Counted from the first letter of the stretch, positions 42,812-52,617 are shown. The stretch is 64,000 nucleotides of DNA from DTU078 sp002397345 (GCA_937875545.1 CALLYE010000073.1:12675-76674), one strand, 5' to 3'. Program-made: numbers and translations. The notes: a model not told the origin generated them from the sequence alone.

Positions 42812-44208
42812 TGAAATTTTATAACACACTCACACGCACAAAAGAAGAGTTCTCGCCGCTGACGGACAACACTGTCCGGATTTATTCCTGCGGCCCGACG
42901 GTTTATAACTACGCGCATATCGGCAACATGCGCACATACATTTTCATGGACCTGCTCCGCCGGGCGCTGCAATACAACGGATATAAGCTGCTCCACGTGA
43001 TGAACATCACGGACGTGGGACATCTTGTCTCCGACGCCGACGAGGGCGAGGATAAAATGGTCAAAGCCAGCCGCGAACAGAAGAAATCGCCGTGGGAGAT
43101 CGCGGATTTTTACACCGCCGCCTTTATGCGCGATATTGAAAAATTAAATATCGGCAAGCCGGAGATAATCGCGCGTGCCACAGACCACATCGCGGATATG
43201 TTGGATTTCGTTAAAAAGCTCGTTGAGGCAGGGCGGGCGTATGAAACCTCCGACGGTATTTATTATGACATAGGACAATTCAGCGAGTACGGTATGCTGT
43301 CCGGGCTGAACCTTGACGAACAGCAGGCGGGTGCGCGCGTCGAGATAAACACCGAAAAGCGTCATCCCGCCGACTTCACCGTCTGGATAAAAGCTCCCAA
43401 GGAGCACATTATGCAGTGGGATTCGCCGTGGGGTATGGGATACCCCGGCTGGCATATCGAGTGCTCGGCTATGGGGCTGAAATATCTCGGCGAATATTTT
43501 GACATCCACACCGGCGGCGTCGACCATATACCGATCCACCACGAAAACGAGATAGCCCAGACCTGCGGGCTTTTCGGTCATCCCGCCGCGAAATTTTGGC
43601 TGCACGGCGAATTTATGCTTGTGGACGGCGGCAAGATGTCGAAAAGTCTGGGCAACACCTATACGCTCGACAATCTGTCGGAGCGCGGTTATGACCCGCT
43701 CGATTTCCGCTATTTCTGTCTTAACGCGCATTACAGACAGAAGCTCAACTTCACTTTCACCGGTATGGATTCGGCGAAAAAGTCGCTGGGCAATCTCCGC
43801 GCGGCTGTTTTATCGCATAAAGGCGCGGACGGCGCTCTTCCCGGCGGCGTACTCGAGGGCTTTATCGCCGAGTTTGAAGACGCGGTAGCCGATGACATCA
43901 ACATCCCCCGCGCGCTGGGCATCGTCTGGAATATGGCTCGGTATGAGGTAAAAAGCGACGCGATTTACAATGCCATCCTTGTACTCGACCGCGTGCTGGG
44001 GCTTGATTTGAGCCGGTCCGTGTCGGAGCCGCCCTCCGAGCGTTTCACCGATGAGGAAGCGGCCGAGATCGAAGCGGCGATACAGGCGCGGGCTGACGCG
44101 AAGAAAGCGAAAAACTATGCCGAAGCCGACCGTATCCGCACGGATCTTGCCGCCCGGGGCATTGTGCTGACCGATACCAAAGAAGGCACTTCATATACGA
44201 AGACTTGA
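42811..44208 (+). CDS. cysS: Cysteinyl-tRNA synthetase
   Basis: Class I aminoacyl-tRNA synthetase of 465 residues. HIGN motif at 36-39 (YNYAHIGNMRTYIF), the KMSKS signature in GKMSKSLGNT, and zinc ligands C27 (YSCGPTVYN), the Cys in HIECSAMG, and the His/Glu in HHENEIAQ. The C-terminal anticodon-binding helices are present. It shares a base with cysE and is followed by a separate solute-binding protein gene. Confidence 0.96.
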   Translation: MKFYNTLTRTKEEFSPLTDNTVRIYSCGPTVYNYAHIGNMRTYIFMDLLRRALQYNGYKLLHVMNITDVGHLVSDADEGEDKMVKASREQKKSPWEIADFYTAAFMRDIEKLNIGKPEIIARATDHIADMLDFVKKLVEAGRAYETSDGIYYDIGQFSEYGMLSGLNLDEQQAGARVEINTEKRHPADFTVWIKAPKEHIMQWDSPWGMGYPGWHIECSAMGLKYLGEYFDIHTGGVDHIPIHHENEIAQTCGLFGHPAAKFWLHGEFMLVDGGKMSKSLGNTYTLDNLSERGYDPLDFRYFCLNAHYRQKLNFTFTGMDSAKKSLGNLRAAVLSHKGADGALPGGVLEGFIAEFEDAVADDINIPRALGIVWNMARYEVKSDAIYNAILVLDRVLGLDLSRSVSEPPSERFTDEEAAEIEAAIQARADAKKAKNYAEADRIRTDLAARGIVLTDTKEGTSYTKT

Positions 44209-44296
44209 CAATGCACACAGGCAGTATTTACACCTTGCAGTGCGCAATGCGACGTAGCTTCGCATGAAAAATTCTCTGAAAAATTGTGATGTAACA

Positions 44297-45808
44297 ATGC
44301 CAAACAAATTCAAACGCGCCTTTTCACTGCTGCTTGCCGCCGTTATCATTTTAACAATGCCCTCCTGCGGTATCATAATAATCAATAAAGGCGCCGAGAG
44401 CATCTCCGAAACAGGCGGCGCCTCAAAAATAAGTGAGCTTACCGACGGTCAGTCAACAACGCAATCGGTCACCTATGAAAAAATCACCACCGGCGACGCC
44501 GCGGCCGCCGCAAAATCGGCGCTTGATAAAATAACCGCGCGAGACTTCGGCGGCATCAGCATTTTTATCGCCTCGACAGCGCCAGAGGCGTTCGTTCCTT
44601 CTTCCGCGGGCGATGACATGCCGGCAGCGCGCAACACGCGTAAAAAGCTTGTCGAGGAAAAATTAAACACACAGATATTAACCATCTCCGGCACTTCCGC
44701 ACAAATTTTTGAAGATCTGCGCACCGCCGAAAAAGCGGGGGTTTATTATGCCGATATTATAGCCGTACCGCTGTCGGAGCTGGGTAAATTCATCGCGGAG
44801 GGACTGCTGCTCAAGCTTAATTCCCTTCCCTTCCTTGATCTTGGCGCCGAATGGTTTGACGCCGACGGCATGACGCAGGCTGCGGCGGATATGAACGCGG
44901 CGTATACGGTGATCGGCGCGGTCAACGAAGAACCGGGCGATCTGTATTCGATTTTCTGGAACCGCGATCTGACCGATTCGGTGAACGCGGGCAATCTTTA
45001 CAAGCTCGCCAATAACGGCGTTTGGATCTGGGACTATATGCTGACCTGCGCGCGCGCGCTTACGAAAATCGACGGGCCGCAGGAAACGTCGTCAGCCGCG
45101 CCATACGGCATTTGTTCATCTGTAAGCGCCGAAGAATTTATAAACACCTTTTTTGCCGCCTCGGGCGAACACTTCTGTAAAATGGGCGACGACGGCATCC
45201 TTTCCGCCGCGTTCGGCGGTAACCGCGCTTCCGCGGCAGCGGAAAAAATCAAAAAAATATTTGCCGCCGACGCAAAACCGCTCGGCTCGCTGACGGACAT
45301 GCGGGAAAGCAGCGGGATAAGCGCATTTTACAACGGCAATTCCGCTTTCATCCTCGCCCCGCTTGCCGGTGCGGATTGGTTCGTCAACATGAAGCCGAAT
45401 TGGGGCATCCTGCCCATACCCAAATACGATGAAGCGCAGGACAAGTATTATTCCCCCTTAAGCAGCGGCGCGCTTTCTTTCTCAACGCCGAAAAGCAACC
45501 CGAATATTGAGGCGGCGGGCGTTTTCATCTCCGCCTTTTCCGCCGCGACCGGCGACCTTATTTCCGACGCGTTTTATTCGCACATGATAAAACACGTCAT
45601 ACGCGACGACCGCTGGCTTGATATGATAGATCTGATCCGGGGCGGCGCGGTAATCGACTTTGCGCGGATTTTCGGTTCCGGAAACAAAGTCATCGCGGCG
45701 GCGACATATGAATCCCTTTATAATGCCGTGCGCGGCAAGGCGACGCTGGGCTATTATTTCAAGCAGCACGCCAAGACACTTGACGCGCAGATACGTAAAT
45801 TATCATGA
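44297..45808 (+). CDS. Extracellular solute-binding lipoprotein, orphan
   Basis: A 503-residue binding protein of the same family as the gene at 28.0 kb. The signal sequence (PNKFKRAFSLLLAAVIILTM) ends with lipobox TMPSC. The C-terminal VIRDDRWLDMIDLIRGGAVIDFARIF parallels RDEKSAEMIDLIRKNIV of its relative. Start chosen at ATG 44297, which gives a normal signal peptide; an upstream in-frame ATG at 44264 adds 11 residues. No strong Shine-Dalgarno is seen. No permease is encoded nearby. Confidence 0.8.
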   Translation: MPNKFKRAFSLLLAAVIILTMPSCGIIIINKGAESISETGGASKISELTDGQSTTQSVTYEKITTGDAAAAAKSALDKITARDFGGISIFIASTAPEAFVPSSAGDDMPAARNTRKKLVEEKLNTQILTISGTSAQIFEDLRTAEKAGVYYADIIAVPLSELGKFIAEGLLLKLNSLPFLDLGAEWFDADGMTQAAADMNAAYTVIGAVNEEPGDLYSIFWNRDLTDSVNAGNLYKLANNGVWIWDYMLTCARALTKIDGPQETSSAAPYGICSSVSAEEFINTFFAASGEHFCKMGDDGILSAAFGGNRASAAAEKIKKIFAADAKPLGSLTDMRESSGISAFYNGNSAFILAPLAGADWFVNMKPNWGILPIPKYDEAQDKYYSPLSSGALSFSTPKSNPNIEAAGVFISAFSAATGDLISDAFYSHMIKHVIRDDRWLDMIDLIRGGAVIDFARIFGSGNKVIAAATYESLYNAVRGKATLGYYFKQHAKTLDAQIRKLS

Positions 45809-45885
45809 ATTAAACATAATAAAACGGGTACACATATAGATGTGCTTTATATCATGTAAATATTATGTGAATTCTCATGCCGAGG

Positions 45886-45914
45886 TTTACTTATTAGGCA
45901 AAATATGATATAAT
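45886..45914 (+). promoter_or_regulatory. Promoter of rpsO
   Basis: TTTACT, 17 bases, TATAAT, about 175 bases before the rpsO ATG. Confidence 0.75.
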
Positions 45915-45939
45915 AATATCTGTTTGTTAACGCGCGCCC

Positions 45940-46030
45940 AGTTTTCAGGCCTAAAGGGGCGGACAAGCGAAAAATTGCTTAAGTTTATTCTGTAAAGCAA
46001 AATCGAACATGTCCAATGCCCGCTTCACCC
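45940..46030 (+). promoter_or_regulatory. Candidate structured leader of rpsO
   Basis: The leader pairs GGGCGGACA (45957-45965) with TGTCC-AAT-GCCC (46010-46021) and has an inner AAGC/GCTT hairpin (45965-45980). Bacterial rpsO transcripts often carry an S15-binding fold that represses translation. This one is a candidate only; no known S15 leader family was matched. Confidence 0.45.
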
Positions 46031-46087
46031 GCCGTCTGCTGAGTATGACGTTAATAGTATAAAATTTTTATAAAAAGGTGAAACACA

Positions 46088-46351
46088 ATGCAGAAAGAAA
46101 CCAAAACCCAGATTATCGTGGGTAACAGCATCCATGAAGGCGACACAGGCTCTCCCGAGGTGCAGATCGCGCTGCTGACAGCGCGTATTGCAAACCTGAC
46201 CGAGCATTTGAAGACTAATAAAAAAGACCACCACTCGCGCCGCGGGCTGTTGAAAATGGTCGGTCACCGCAGAAATCTGCTTAACTATCTGATGAAAAAA
46301 GACATTAACCGCTACCGCGCAATCATAGAAAAACTCAACATCAGAAAGTAA
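46088..46351 (+). CDS. rpsO: 30S ribosomal protein S15
   Basis: Primary 16S rRNA-binding protein of the 30S platform. The 87-residue protein has the conserved EGDTGSPEVQIALLTARI and KKDHHSRRGLLKMVGHRR motifs and the LNYLMKKDINRYRAIIEKL end. AAAAAGGTG precedes the ATG. It is followed by pnp, the classic rpsO-pnp pair. Confidence 0.97.
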   Translation: MQKETKTQIIVGNSIHEGDTGSPEVQIALLTARIANLTEHLKTNKKDHHSRRGLLKMVGHRRNLLNYLMKKDINRYRAIIEKLNIRK

Positions 46352-46370
46352 TCGCCGGTTTTAACAAAAC

Positions 46371-46411
46371 CTTGTAGGGGCGTCAGCGTTTACAAACGTT
46401 GGTCGCCCATC
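46371..46411. repeat. TGTAGGGGCG dispersed palindrome between rpsO and pnp
   Basis: TTGTAGGGGCGTCAGCGTTT continues ACAAACGTTGGTCGCCC: a palindrome of GGGCG(T/A)C and CAGCGTTT/AAACGTTG. It combines the TGTAGGGGCG head seen at 10.9 kb with the AGCGTTT core seen at 5.5 kb. In an rpsO-pnp transcript it would form a stable intercistronic hairpin. Confidence 0.75.
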
Positions 46412-46487
46412 ATTTTTAAAAAACAAGTTATTTTTGAATGAAGAGAATGTCAATTTTGGAGCAATCTTGACAGAAAGAAGAAGAAAG

Positions 46488-48701
46488 ATGTTTGAAAATT
46501 ACCGCGAATTTCATTATACGCTGGCAGGACGCCCGCTGACAATCGAAACAGGTAAAATGGCGGGGCTCGCAAACGGCGCCTGCCTTGTCCGTTACGGAGA
46601 TACCGCGATCCTTGCCACCGCCACCGCCAGCGCCAAGCCGCGCGACGGCATAGATTATTTGCCGCTGTCCGTCGATTTTGATGAGCGTCAATATGCCGCG
46701 GGAAAAATCCCCGGCGGATTTTTCCGCCGCGAGGGTCGTCCGTCCGAAAAAGCGATACTCACCTCCCGCGTTATCGACCGCCCGACCCGCCCGCTGTTCC
46801 CCAAGGATCTGCGCAACGACATCGCGCTCAACCTGCTGGTTATGTCCGTCGAAAACGACAACTCACCCGAAATTGCCGCTATGATCGGTTCGTCGATCGC
46901 GCTTACCATCTCCGATATCCCGTGGAACGGGCCGATTGCGGGCGTTTTCGTCGGTATGGTGGACGGCAAGTTTATTATCAACCCCACCGTCGCACAGCGT
47001 GAAGCGAGCATACTCGAGCTGACCGTCGCGGGCACCGCTGAAAAAGTCGTCATGATCGAAGCCGGCGCGAAAGAAGTGTCTGACAGCGACATGTACAATG
47101 CAATAATGTTCGCCCACGAAGAAATAAAGAAAATTTGCGCCTTTATTTCTTCGATACAGGCTGAGGTCGGCAAACCCAAGTTTGCATACACCGCCGTCGA
47201 CGTCGATCCTGATATATATGAGAAAGTCAAGGCTTTCTGCGTCGAAGAAGTCAAATCGGCGCTTGATACCGACGATAAAAATGTCCGCGACGCCGCGATG
47301 AATATCGTCACCGACAAAGTTTACGCCGAATTTGACGAGGAATATCCCGACAGCCACCCGATGATGAACGAGGTGCTGTACAAGCTGCAAAAATCGGTCG
47401 TACGCGAATGGCTGCTCCAGGGCAAGCGCGTTGACGGGCGCAGGCTCGACGAGATCCGCCCGCTTGCGGCGGAGGTCGGTCTGCTCCCCCGTGTGCACGG
47501 CAGCGGTATGTTCACGCGCGGTCAGACACAGGTCATCACCACCGCGACGCTCGGTTCGCTTGCAGACGCGCAGGAGCTGGACGGTATTGACGAAGACAAC
47601 ACCAAGCGCTATATGCACCATTACAACATGCCGCCGTTCTCGACCGGCGAAGCAAAACCCACCCGCAGCCCCGGACGCCGCGAAGTCGGTCATGGCGCGC
47701 TGTCAGAACGCTCGCTTGTTCCCGTTCTGCCCTCGCTTGACGAATTCCCCTACGCTATCCGCTGCGTATCGGAGGTAATATCCTCCAACGGCTCGACCTC
47801 CCAGGCATCGGTCTGCGGTTCGACGCTGGCGCTGATGGACGCGGGTGTACCGATTAAATCACCTGTGGCGGGTATCTCCTGCGGCCTTATCACAGAAGGC
47901 GACCGCTGGATGACGATGATTGATATCCAGGGCGTCGAGGACTTTTTCGGCGATATGGACTTCAAAGTCGCCGGCACGCATAAAGGCATCACCTCTATAC
48001 AAATGGATCTAAAGATCGACGGTCTGACGCCCGAGATCATTAAAAACGCGCTCGAGACGACCCATAAAGGGCGCGATTATATCATCGACGAGATACTCCT
48101 CAAAGCGATACCCGCGCCGCGTCCCGAGGTGTCGCGCTACGCTCCCAAGATGATCTCTCTGAAGATCGACCCCGAGAAGATCGGCGACGTTATCGGGCCG
48201 AAGGGTAAAATTATTCAGAAGATACAGGCTGAAACCGGCGCGAAGATTGACATCGAGGACGACGGCTCCGTATTCATCGCGGCAGTCAATCCCGAGTCGG
48301 GTATGATTGCCAAACGCATGATCGAGAACATCGTGTTCGAGCCGGAAGTCGGTACGATTTACACCGGTAAAGTGACGCGCGTGATACCCATCGGCGCGTT
48401 CGTGGAGTTCGCGCCCGGCAAAGAAGGCATGGTGCATATCTCCAAGCTTGAAAATTACCGCGTGGAAAAAGTTGAGGACGTGTGCAACGTGGGCGACACG
48501 ATCACCGTCAAGTTCCTCGGTATGGACGAAAAAGGTCGTATGAACCTCAGCCGCAAAGACGCTATGCCGAGAACGGAAGGCGCCGGCGAAGGCGCTTCGC
48601 ACGAATTTAAGCCCTCCGCACCGCGTGAGGAAAAATCATCCGATACAACTTTCCGCCCCCGCCGTCCCTTCCGCAGACCGCGCGACGGCGGCGACGAGTA
48701 A
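46488..48701 (+). CDS. pnp: Polyribonucleotide nucleotidyltransferase
   Basis: Phosphorolytic 3'-5' exoribonuclease of the RNA degradosome. I start at ATG 46488 (737 residues), because the opening FENYREFHYTLAGRPLTIETG matches homologues and a purine-rich AGAAGAAAG precedes it. Two RNase PH domains come first (PGGFFRREGRPSEKA; FSTGEAKPTRSPGRREVGHG). They are followed by KH (KIGDVIGPKGKIIQKI) and S1 (IYTGKVTRVIPIGAFVEF) domains. An Arg/Pro-rich tail extends ~30 residues beyond the usual end. A G-rich repeat and a terminator follow. Confidence 0.95.
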   Translation: MFENYREFHYTLAGRPLTIETGKMAGLANGACLVRYGDTAILATATASAKPRDGIDYLPLSVDFDERQYAAGKIPGGFFRREGRPSEKAILTSRVIDRPTRPLFPKDLRNDIALNLLVMSVENDNSPEIAAMIGSSIALTISDIPWNGPIAGVFVGMVDGKFIINPTVAQREASILELTVAGTAEKVVMIEAGAKEVSDSDMYNAIMFAHEEIKKICAFISSIQAEVGKPKFAYTAVDVDPDIYEKVKAFCVEEVKSALDTDDKNVRDAAMNIVTDKVYAEFDEEYPDSHPMMNEVLYKLQKSVVREWLLQGKRVDGRRLDEIRPLAAEVGLLPRVHGSGMFTRGQTQVITTATLGSLADAQELDGIDEDNTKRYMHHYNMPPFSTGEAKPTRSPGRREVGHGALSERSLVPVLPSLDEFPYAIRCVSEVISSNGSTSQASVCGSTLALMDAGVPIKSPVAGISCGLITEGDRWMTMIDIQGVEDFFGDMDFKVAGTHKGITSIQMDLKIDGLTPEIIKNALETTHKGRDYIIDEILLKAIPAPRPEVSRYAPKMISLKIDPEKIGDVIGPKGKIIQKIQAETGAKIDIEDDGSVFIAAVNPESGMIAKRMIENIVFEPEVGTIYTGKVTRVIPIGAFVEFAPGKEGMVHISKLENYRVEKVEDVCNVGDTITVKFLGMDEKGRMNLSRKDAMPRTEGAGEGASHEFKPSAPREEKSSDTTFRPRRPFRRPRDGGDE

Positions 48702-48702
48702 A

Positions 48703-48775
48703 ACGGAGATACGGGGATACGGGGACACGAGGAATACGCGTGGGGGGAGAAGCTCCCCCCACACCCCGCAGACAT
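48703..48775. repeat. G-rich dispersed repeat after pnp
   Basis: The run ACGGAGATACGGGGATACGG leads to ACACGAGGAATACGCG and a hairpin GTGGGGGGAG/CTCCCCCCAC. The tail CACACCCCGCAGACA matches, on the opposite strand, the element ending at 62505. It starts at the pnp stop. Confidence 0.7.
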
Positions 48776-48784
48776 AGACTAATA

Positions 48785-48826
48785 TTAAAAAAGCATGCGC
48801 CAATAACCGGCGTATGCTTTTTTGCT
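48785..48826. terminator. Terminator between pnp and the ABC exporter genes
   Basis: AAAAAAGCAT-GCGCC pairs with GGCG-ATGCTTTTTT around a short loop. A and T runs on both sides allow bidirectional use. Confidence 0.85.
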
Positions 48827-48908
48827 TTAATATGATATGTATTATATGTTCGCGGCGAACCTAAATCAAAAATACCTAAAACAATATCCGGCAAGCGGCT
48901 TGCCATTA

Positions 48909-50816
48909 TTATCTGTCATACCATTTTGCTTGCGTAGAATACAGCCTTGCATATTCGCCGTTGTTGGAAAGCAGTTCTTCGTGTGAGCCGTCCTCCACGA
49001 TTTCGCCGTCCTTGAATACGACGACCCTGTCGGCGAGTGACGCGACGCTGATCCTGTGTGTAATCATTATAACCGTTTTTCCCTCGGTCATGGCTATATA
49101 TTTCTTAAAAACCTCGGCTTCGGCAAGCGGGTCAAGATTGCTCATCGGTTCGTCAAGCACGATAAAATCCCGGTTTCGATAATACGCGCGCGCGATCGCG
49201 AGTTTTTGCCATTGGCCGCCGGACAAATCCGTTCCGCCGATATCCTTGCCGAGCATAGCATCTTTTTCGGTACCTTCGAAACCCGAAAATTCGAGAGCCG
49301 TATCGATTTGACTTTCGCTGCGTTCTCTCTCCACATCGCCTAAAAACACATTATCCGCGATGGTAAATGTGTTAAATCTCGCCGGTTCCTGGAATACGCA
49401 CGACAATCGGTTATATTTAATCGAAGGCTCCATGTCCTTGACGTTAACACCGTTAATTATTATATCGCCGCATGCGGGTTCAAGCATCCCGGTCAGCAGC
49501 TTGATAAACGTCGTCTTGCCGGCGCCGTTTTCACCGACGAACGCGACCTTTTCTCCTTTGTTTATTGTAAAACTTACGTTTTTAATCCTAAATTCGTCCG
49601 TTAACGGATAACGGTAGGTTATATTGCGAGCCTCTAGTTTTTCTATCTTTTCCGATGCATTTTCTCCGCCGATGTTTTTTGAAACTTGTTCATCTAAATC
49701 TATCAGTTCAAAAAATTGTGCCGCTTCGTTCTTCTTGGAGATAAAATTCGCCGCGGAGCTAAACAACTGTGAGGTACTCTCCATTAATGTGCCAATAAGC
49801 GCCAGCACCGCGCCGAGAGCACCGACTGAAAGTTTTCCCTGCGTCAACAATACTATCGCGAAAACATTTGCCGCGATGCTTGCGAGATTTGAAATAAAGC
49901 CGCTCGCCGTTCCGAGCAAAAAAACGTTCATTTGATTTTTCTTTTCTTTGACGACATAATCGTCCGCGAGGACTTTCCATTTAGCAAAGAAAAAATCAAA
50001 TAAATTCAGCGCCTTAACTTCCTTGGCGGAGCTGCCGAGCAAGACACCCTGATAATACCCTGCTTCGCGTAATATCTTTCCGTTGTCTCTCGAAAATTTA
50101 AAGTTCAGTTTATTACCGACATAAGTCGTATACAGCGTGGGAAGGGGCGCGACAAGGACGATGAAGCATAATATTGGGTTGAAAATATAAAGCGAAGCCG
50201 CGACCATAACGACGGAAACGATTTTCGCGATTATTATATATCCTTCGATTATAACGCCCCTTTGGAGCGAGCTCCATTCGCTGCCCATCGAATCGAAGCT
50301 GCGGTTTATAATATCGTTTATCTTCGGCACTTCCATATAATCCGGGCGGAGCTTCGATATCTTCTTAAACAGCTTGGCTTGGAACTTCTCCTGCAAACGG
50401 TGATCCTGTACTTTACTAAGACGCTCTATGTCTTCTCCGCCGTATAAATATCGGCCTATCAAATTATTAACAAACCCGATCAAGCCGTATAAAACCGCAA
50501 GCCCTATCAGTGAGAGTAATTGAACAGTCTGCGTATTTGCTTGGTTTATATAATTGTTTGCGCCGTCGATATACCTGCCCCAAACGAAAGCGGTTATCGG
50601 CTGCAATAGGCTTAAAACTATCGCGAGGCTCAAAAATATACCGCACATCAGTTTTGCCGATGAAAAAACATAATTGAAAAGCCGCGTCAGGTAAGATAAT
50701 TTCGGCGGGTTCTCTTTGAGTATGTCGCGTTCGAAAACGGCTGTGTTATCGTCGAATTTTATTTCATAAACAGGTTTCTTTTCTTCAACCTTGTTCTTCT
50801 TGCTTTTTTTAAACAT
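48909..50816 (-). CDS. ABC exporter, fused permease-ATPase (subunit 2)
   Basis: A 635-residue half-transporter with six membrane helices (~70-330) and a C-terminal ATPase. Walker A GENGAGKTT, signature LSGGQWQKLAIARAYYR, Walker B FIVLDEPMSNLDP and the switch His in MITHR are intact. It starts 8 bases inside the upstream ABC gene, so the two probably form a heterodimer. Both genes are more AT-rich than their neighbours. Such pairs export peptides or lipids or confer drug resistance; no peptide or modification gene is adjacent. Confidence 0.88.
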   Translation of the reverse strand: MFKKSKKNKVEEKKPVYEIKFDDNTAVFERDILKENPPKLSYLTRLFNYVFSSAKLMCGIFLSLAIVLSLLQPITAFVWGRYIDGANNYINQANTQTVQLLSLIGLAVLYGLIGFVNNLIGRYLYGGEDIERLSKVQDHRLQEKFQAKLFKKISKLRPDYMEVPKINDIINRSFDSMGSEWSSLQRGVIIEGYIIIAKIVSVVMVAASLYIFNPILCFIVLVAPLPTLYTTYVGNKLNFKFSRDNGKILREAGYYQGVLLGSSAKEVKALNLFDFFFAKWKVLADDYVVKEKKNQMNVFLLGTASGFISNLASIAANVFAIVLLTQGKLSVGALGAVLALIGTLMESTSQLFSSAANFISKKNEAAQFFELIDLDEQVSKNIGGENASEKIEKLEARNITYRYPLTDEFRIKNVSFTINKGEKVAFVGENGAGKTTFIKLLTGMLEPACGDIIINGVNVKDMEPSIKYNRLSCVFQEPARFNTFTIADNVFLGDVERERSESQIDTALEFSGFEGTEKDAMLGKDIGGTDLSGGQWQKLAIARAYYRNRDFIVLDEPMSNLDPLAEAEVFKKYIAMTEGKTVIMITHRISVASLADRVVVFKDGEIVEDGSHEELLSNNGEYARLYSTQAKWYDR

Positions 50817-52617
50817 CGGCTATAACCTTCTCTCCGTTTTTCTTATACCATTGCTTCTGCGCGTTGAACATCCTGGCATAAACGCCGTCTGTTCGCATCA
50901 GCTCGTCATGTGTGCCGTTTTCTTTTATTTTCCCGTCGCTTATAACAAAAATTCGATCCGTTATCATCGTCGAGCCCAGTCTGTGGGTTATGAATACCGC
51001 TGTTTTGTTTTCAACCATGTCGGCGAATTCGTTGTATAAATCGGCTTCAGCCATCGGGTCAAGCTGCGAGGTCGGTTCGTCGAGCAGCAGGATCGGTTTA
51101 CCGCCCATAAACGCGCGTGAAATAGCAATCCTCTGCCATTGACCTCCCGATATGTCGACACCGCCTTCAAAATCCCTGCCAAGCAGCGTATCATAACCCT
51201 TTTCAAATTTTTCCGCGAATTCGTCAGCTTTGCCTTTCATCGCGGCTGTCTTAATTTTTTCGTCGTTTTCGATTTCATCTACGTCGCCGATACCGATATT
51301 TTCTTTCAGCGTTATACTGTACTTCGGAAAGTCCTGGAACACCGGACCGAACATCTTTGTCCTCACGCTTAATGGATATTCATCCAATTTCTTGCCGCCG
51401 ACCAATATTTCGCCCTTGTCGGGTGTGAAAAGACCAAGCAGCAGTTTTATCATTGTTGACTTGCCTTCTCCGTTTTCGCCTACTATAGAAGCCTTCTCCC
51501 CGTCATTTATCTTGAATGACAGCCCTTTTAATATATCCTTATCCGTGCCGGGATATTTAAACCAGACATCTTTAAACTCTATATCGAACGTTTTAGGCAG
51601 TTCCGTTTCGGTACCCTCCGGTTCATCAGACAGCTTGAAGAATTTATCGTAATAATCGTAGGAGTTTATATGGAACGGAGCCCATTTAAAAATAAAGGCG
51701 CATCCGCCAAGACTGTCATATATGCCGTTAAACATCAATCCTGTCACGGCGATAAACAGTCCCACCGACATTTGTCCATTAACAAACAGTATAAGCAAAA
51801 GAACGACGTTTACAAGAGAAGCTATTTTTGTAAGGTTGCCGCCCAATAATATTTTCCGAAGGTGCTTGAAATAATAGCGTTCGTATTCGCGGTTCCTTTC
51901 GTTTAATCTGTTTTTATATGTATCGATCAGATAATCTGAATTCCCAAACGCTTTTAATTCTTTCGCGAAATCTCTTGACCTTAAATATTGACCGAGAATA
52001 CCATATTTCCGCTCTTTCTTCCAATATGTTTCCATTTCGGTATAAATATTGTAATTGTTTTTCGACGATATGTATGTTTCTATGATAAAAGGAAGCAGAA
52101 CGGTGATGACAAGCCACCACTTAATATTAAAAATATACCATACTATACCAATGCTCGCGGTTACAGAACTCAGCCAAACATTAACATACATGGGCCATAA
52201 ATGCCTTGCCGAATTTTCTGCTCTGTTATACGCCTTATCGATGATTTCCGCGGACGCTTCGCTTTCGAAGTGTTCATATTTCATGGTTTTCAATTTTTTA
52301 AGCATCCGCGCTTTATAAGCCGTCCTTAAAATCAAGAGCGATCTGGGTTGAACGTAATTCCAAATAACTCCGGAAAATATGGATGGTAAAATCGCAACCA
52401 CAATAAACAGAATAAGATAAATCGAATAGCTCGGAAATGATATCTCACCTCTCGCGACTGCCAATCCGCCGTCAAAAACATGCTGGTTTATATATACGCC
52501 GACAGGGGTTAATAATCCGCTGATGATCGAACAAAAAAAGGTCAGCACTACCATTACGGGCGCTTCGGAAAATATTATACCGAGCAAGTCTTTGTATGCC
52601 CTGAATATTCGCTTCAT
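50809..52617 (-). CDS. ABC exporter, fused permease-ATPase (subunit 1)
   Basis: A ~602-residue half-transporter. I start at ATG 52617 (MKRIFRAYKDLLG) because AAAGGTG lies 9 bases upstream; a GTG at 52629 is part of that site. Six helices precede the ATPase with Walker A GENGEGKST, signature ISGGQWQRIAISRAF, Walker B ILLLDEPTSQLDP and FITHRLG. The catalytic Glu is kept, so both sites of the heterodimer look competent. The last 8 bases overlap the partner gene. Promoter at 52654-52682. Confidence 0.88.
   Translation of the reverse strand: MKRIFRAYKDLLGIIFSEAPVMVVLTFFCSIISGLLTPVGVYINQHVFDGGLAVARGEISFPSYSIYLILFIVVAILPSIFSGVIWNYVQPRSLLILRTAYKARMLKKLKTMKYEHFESEASAEIIDKAYNRAENSARHLWPMYVNVWLSSVTASIGIVWYIFNIKWWLVITVLLPFIIETYISSKNNYNIYTEMETYWKKERKYGILGQYLRSRDFAKELKAFGNSDYLIDTYKNRLNERNREYERYYFKHLRKILLGGNLTKIASLVNVVLLLILFVNGQMSVGLFIAVTGLMFNGIYDSLGGCAFIFKWAPFHINSYDYYDKFFKLSDEPEGTETELPKTFDIEFKDVWFKYPGTDKDILKGLSFKINDGEKASIVGENGEGKSTMIKLLLGLFTPDKGEILVGGKKLDEYPLSVRTKMFGPVFQDFPKYSITLKENIGIGDVDEIENDEKIKTAAMKGKADEFAEKFEKGYDTLLGRDFEGGVDISGGQWQRIAISRAFMGGKPILLLDEPTSQLDPMAEADLYNEFADMVENKTAVFITHRLGSTMITDRIFVISDGKIKENGTHDELMRTDGVYARMFNAQKQWYKKNGEKVIADV

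Noticed and set aside
46863..47693. 276-codon minus-strand frame inside pnp
   Set aside because: It lies opposite the RNase PH domains of pnp and has no family-like motif or start signal.
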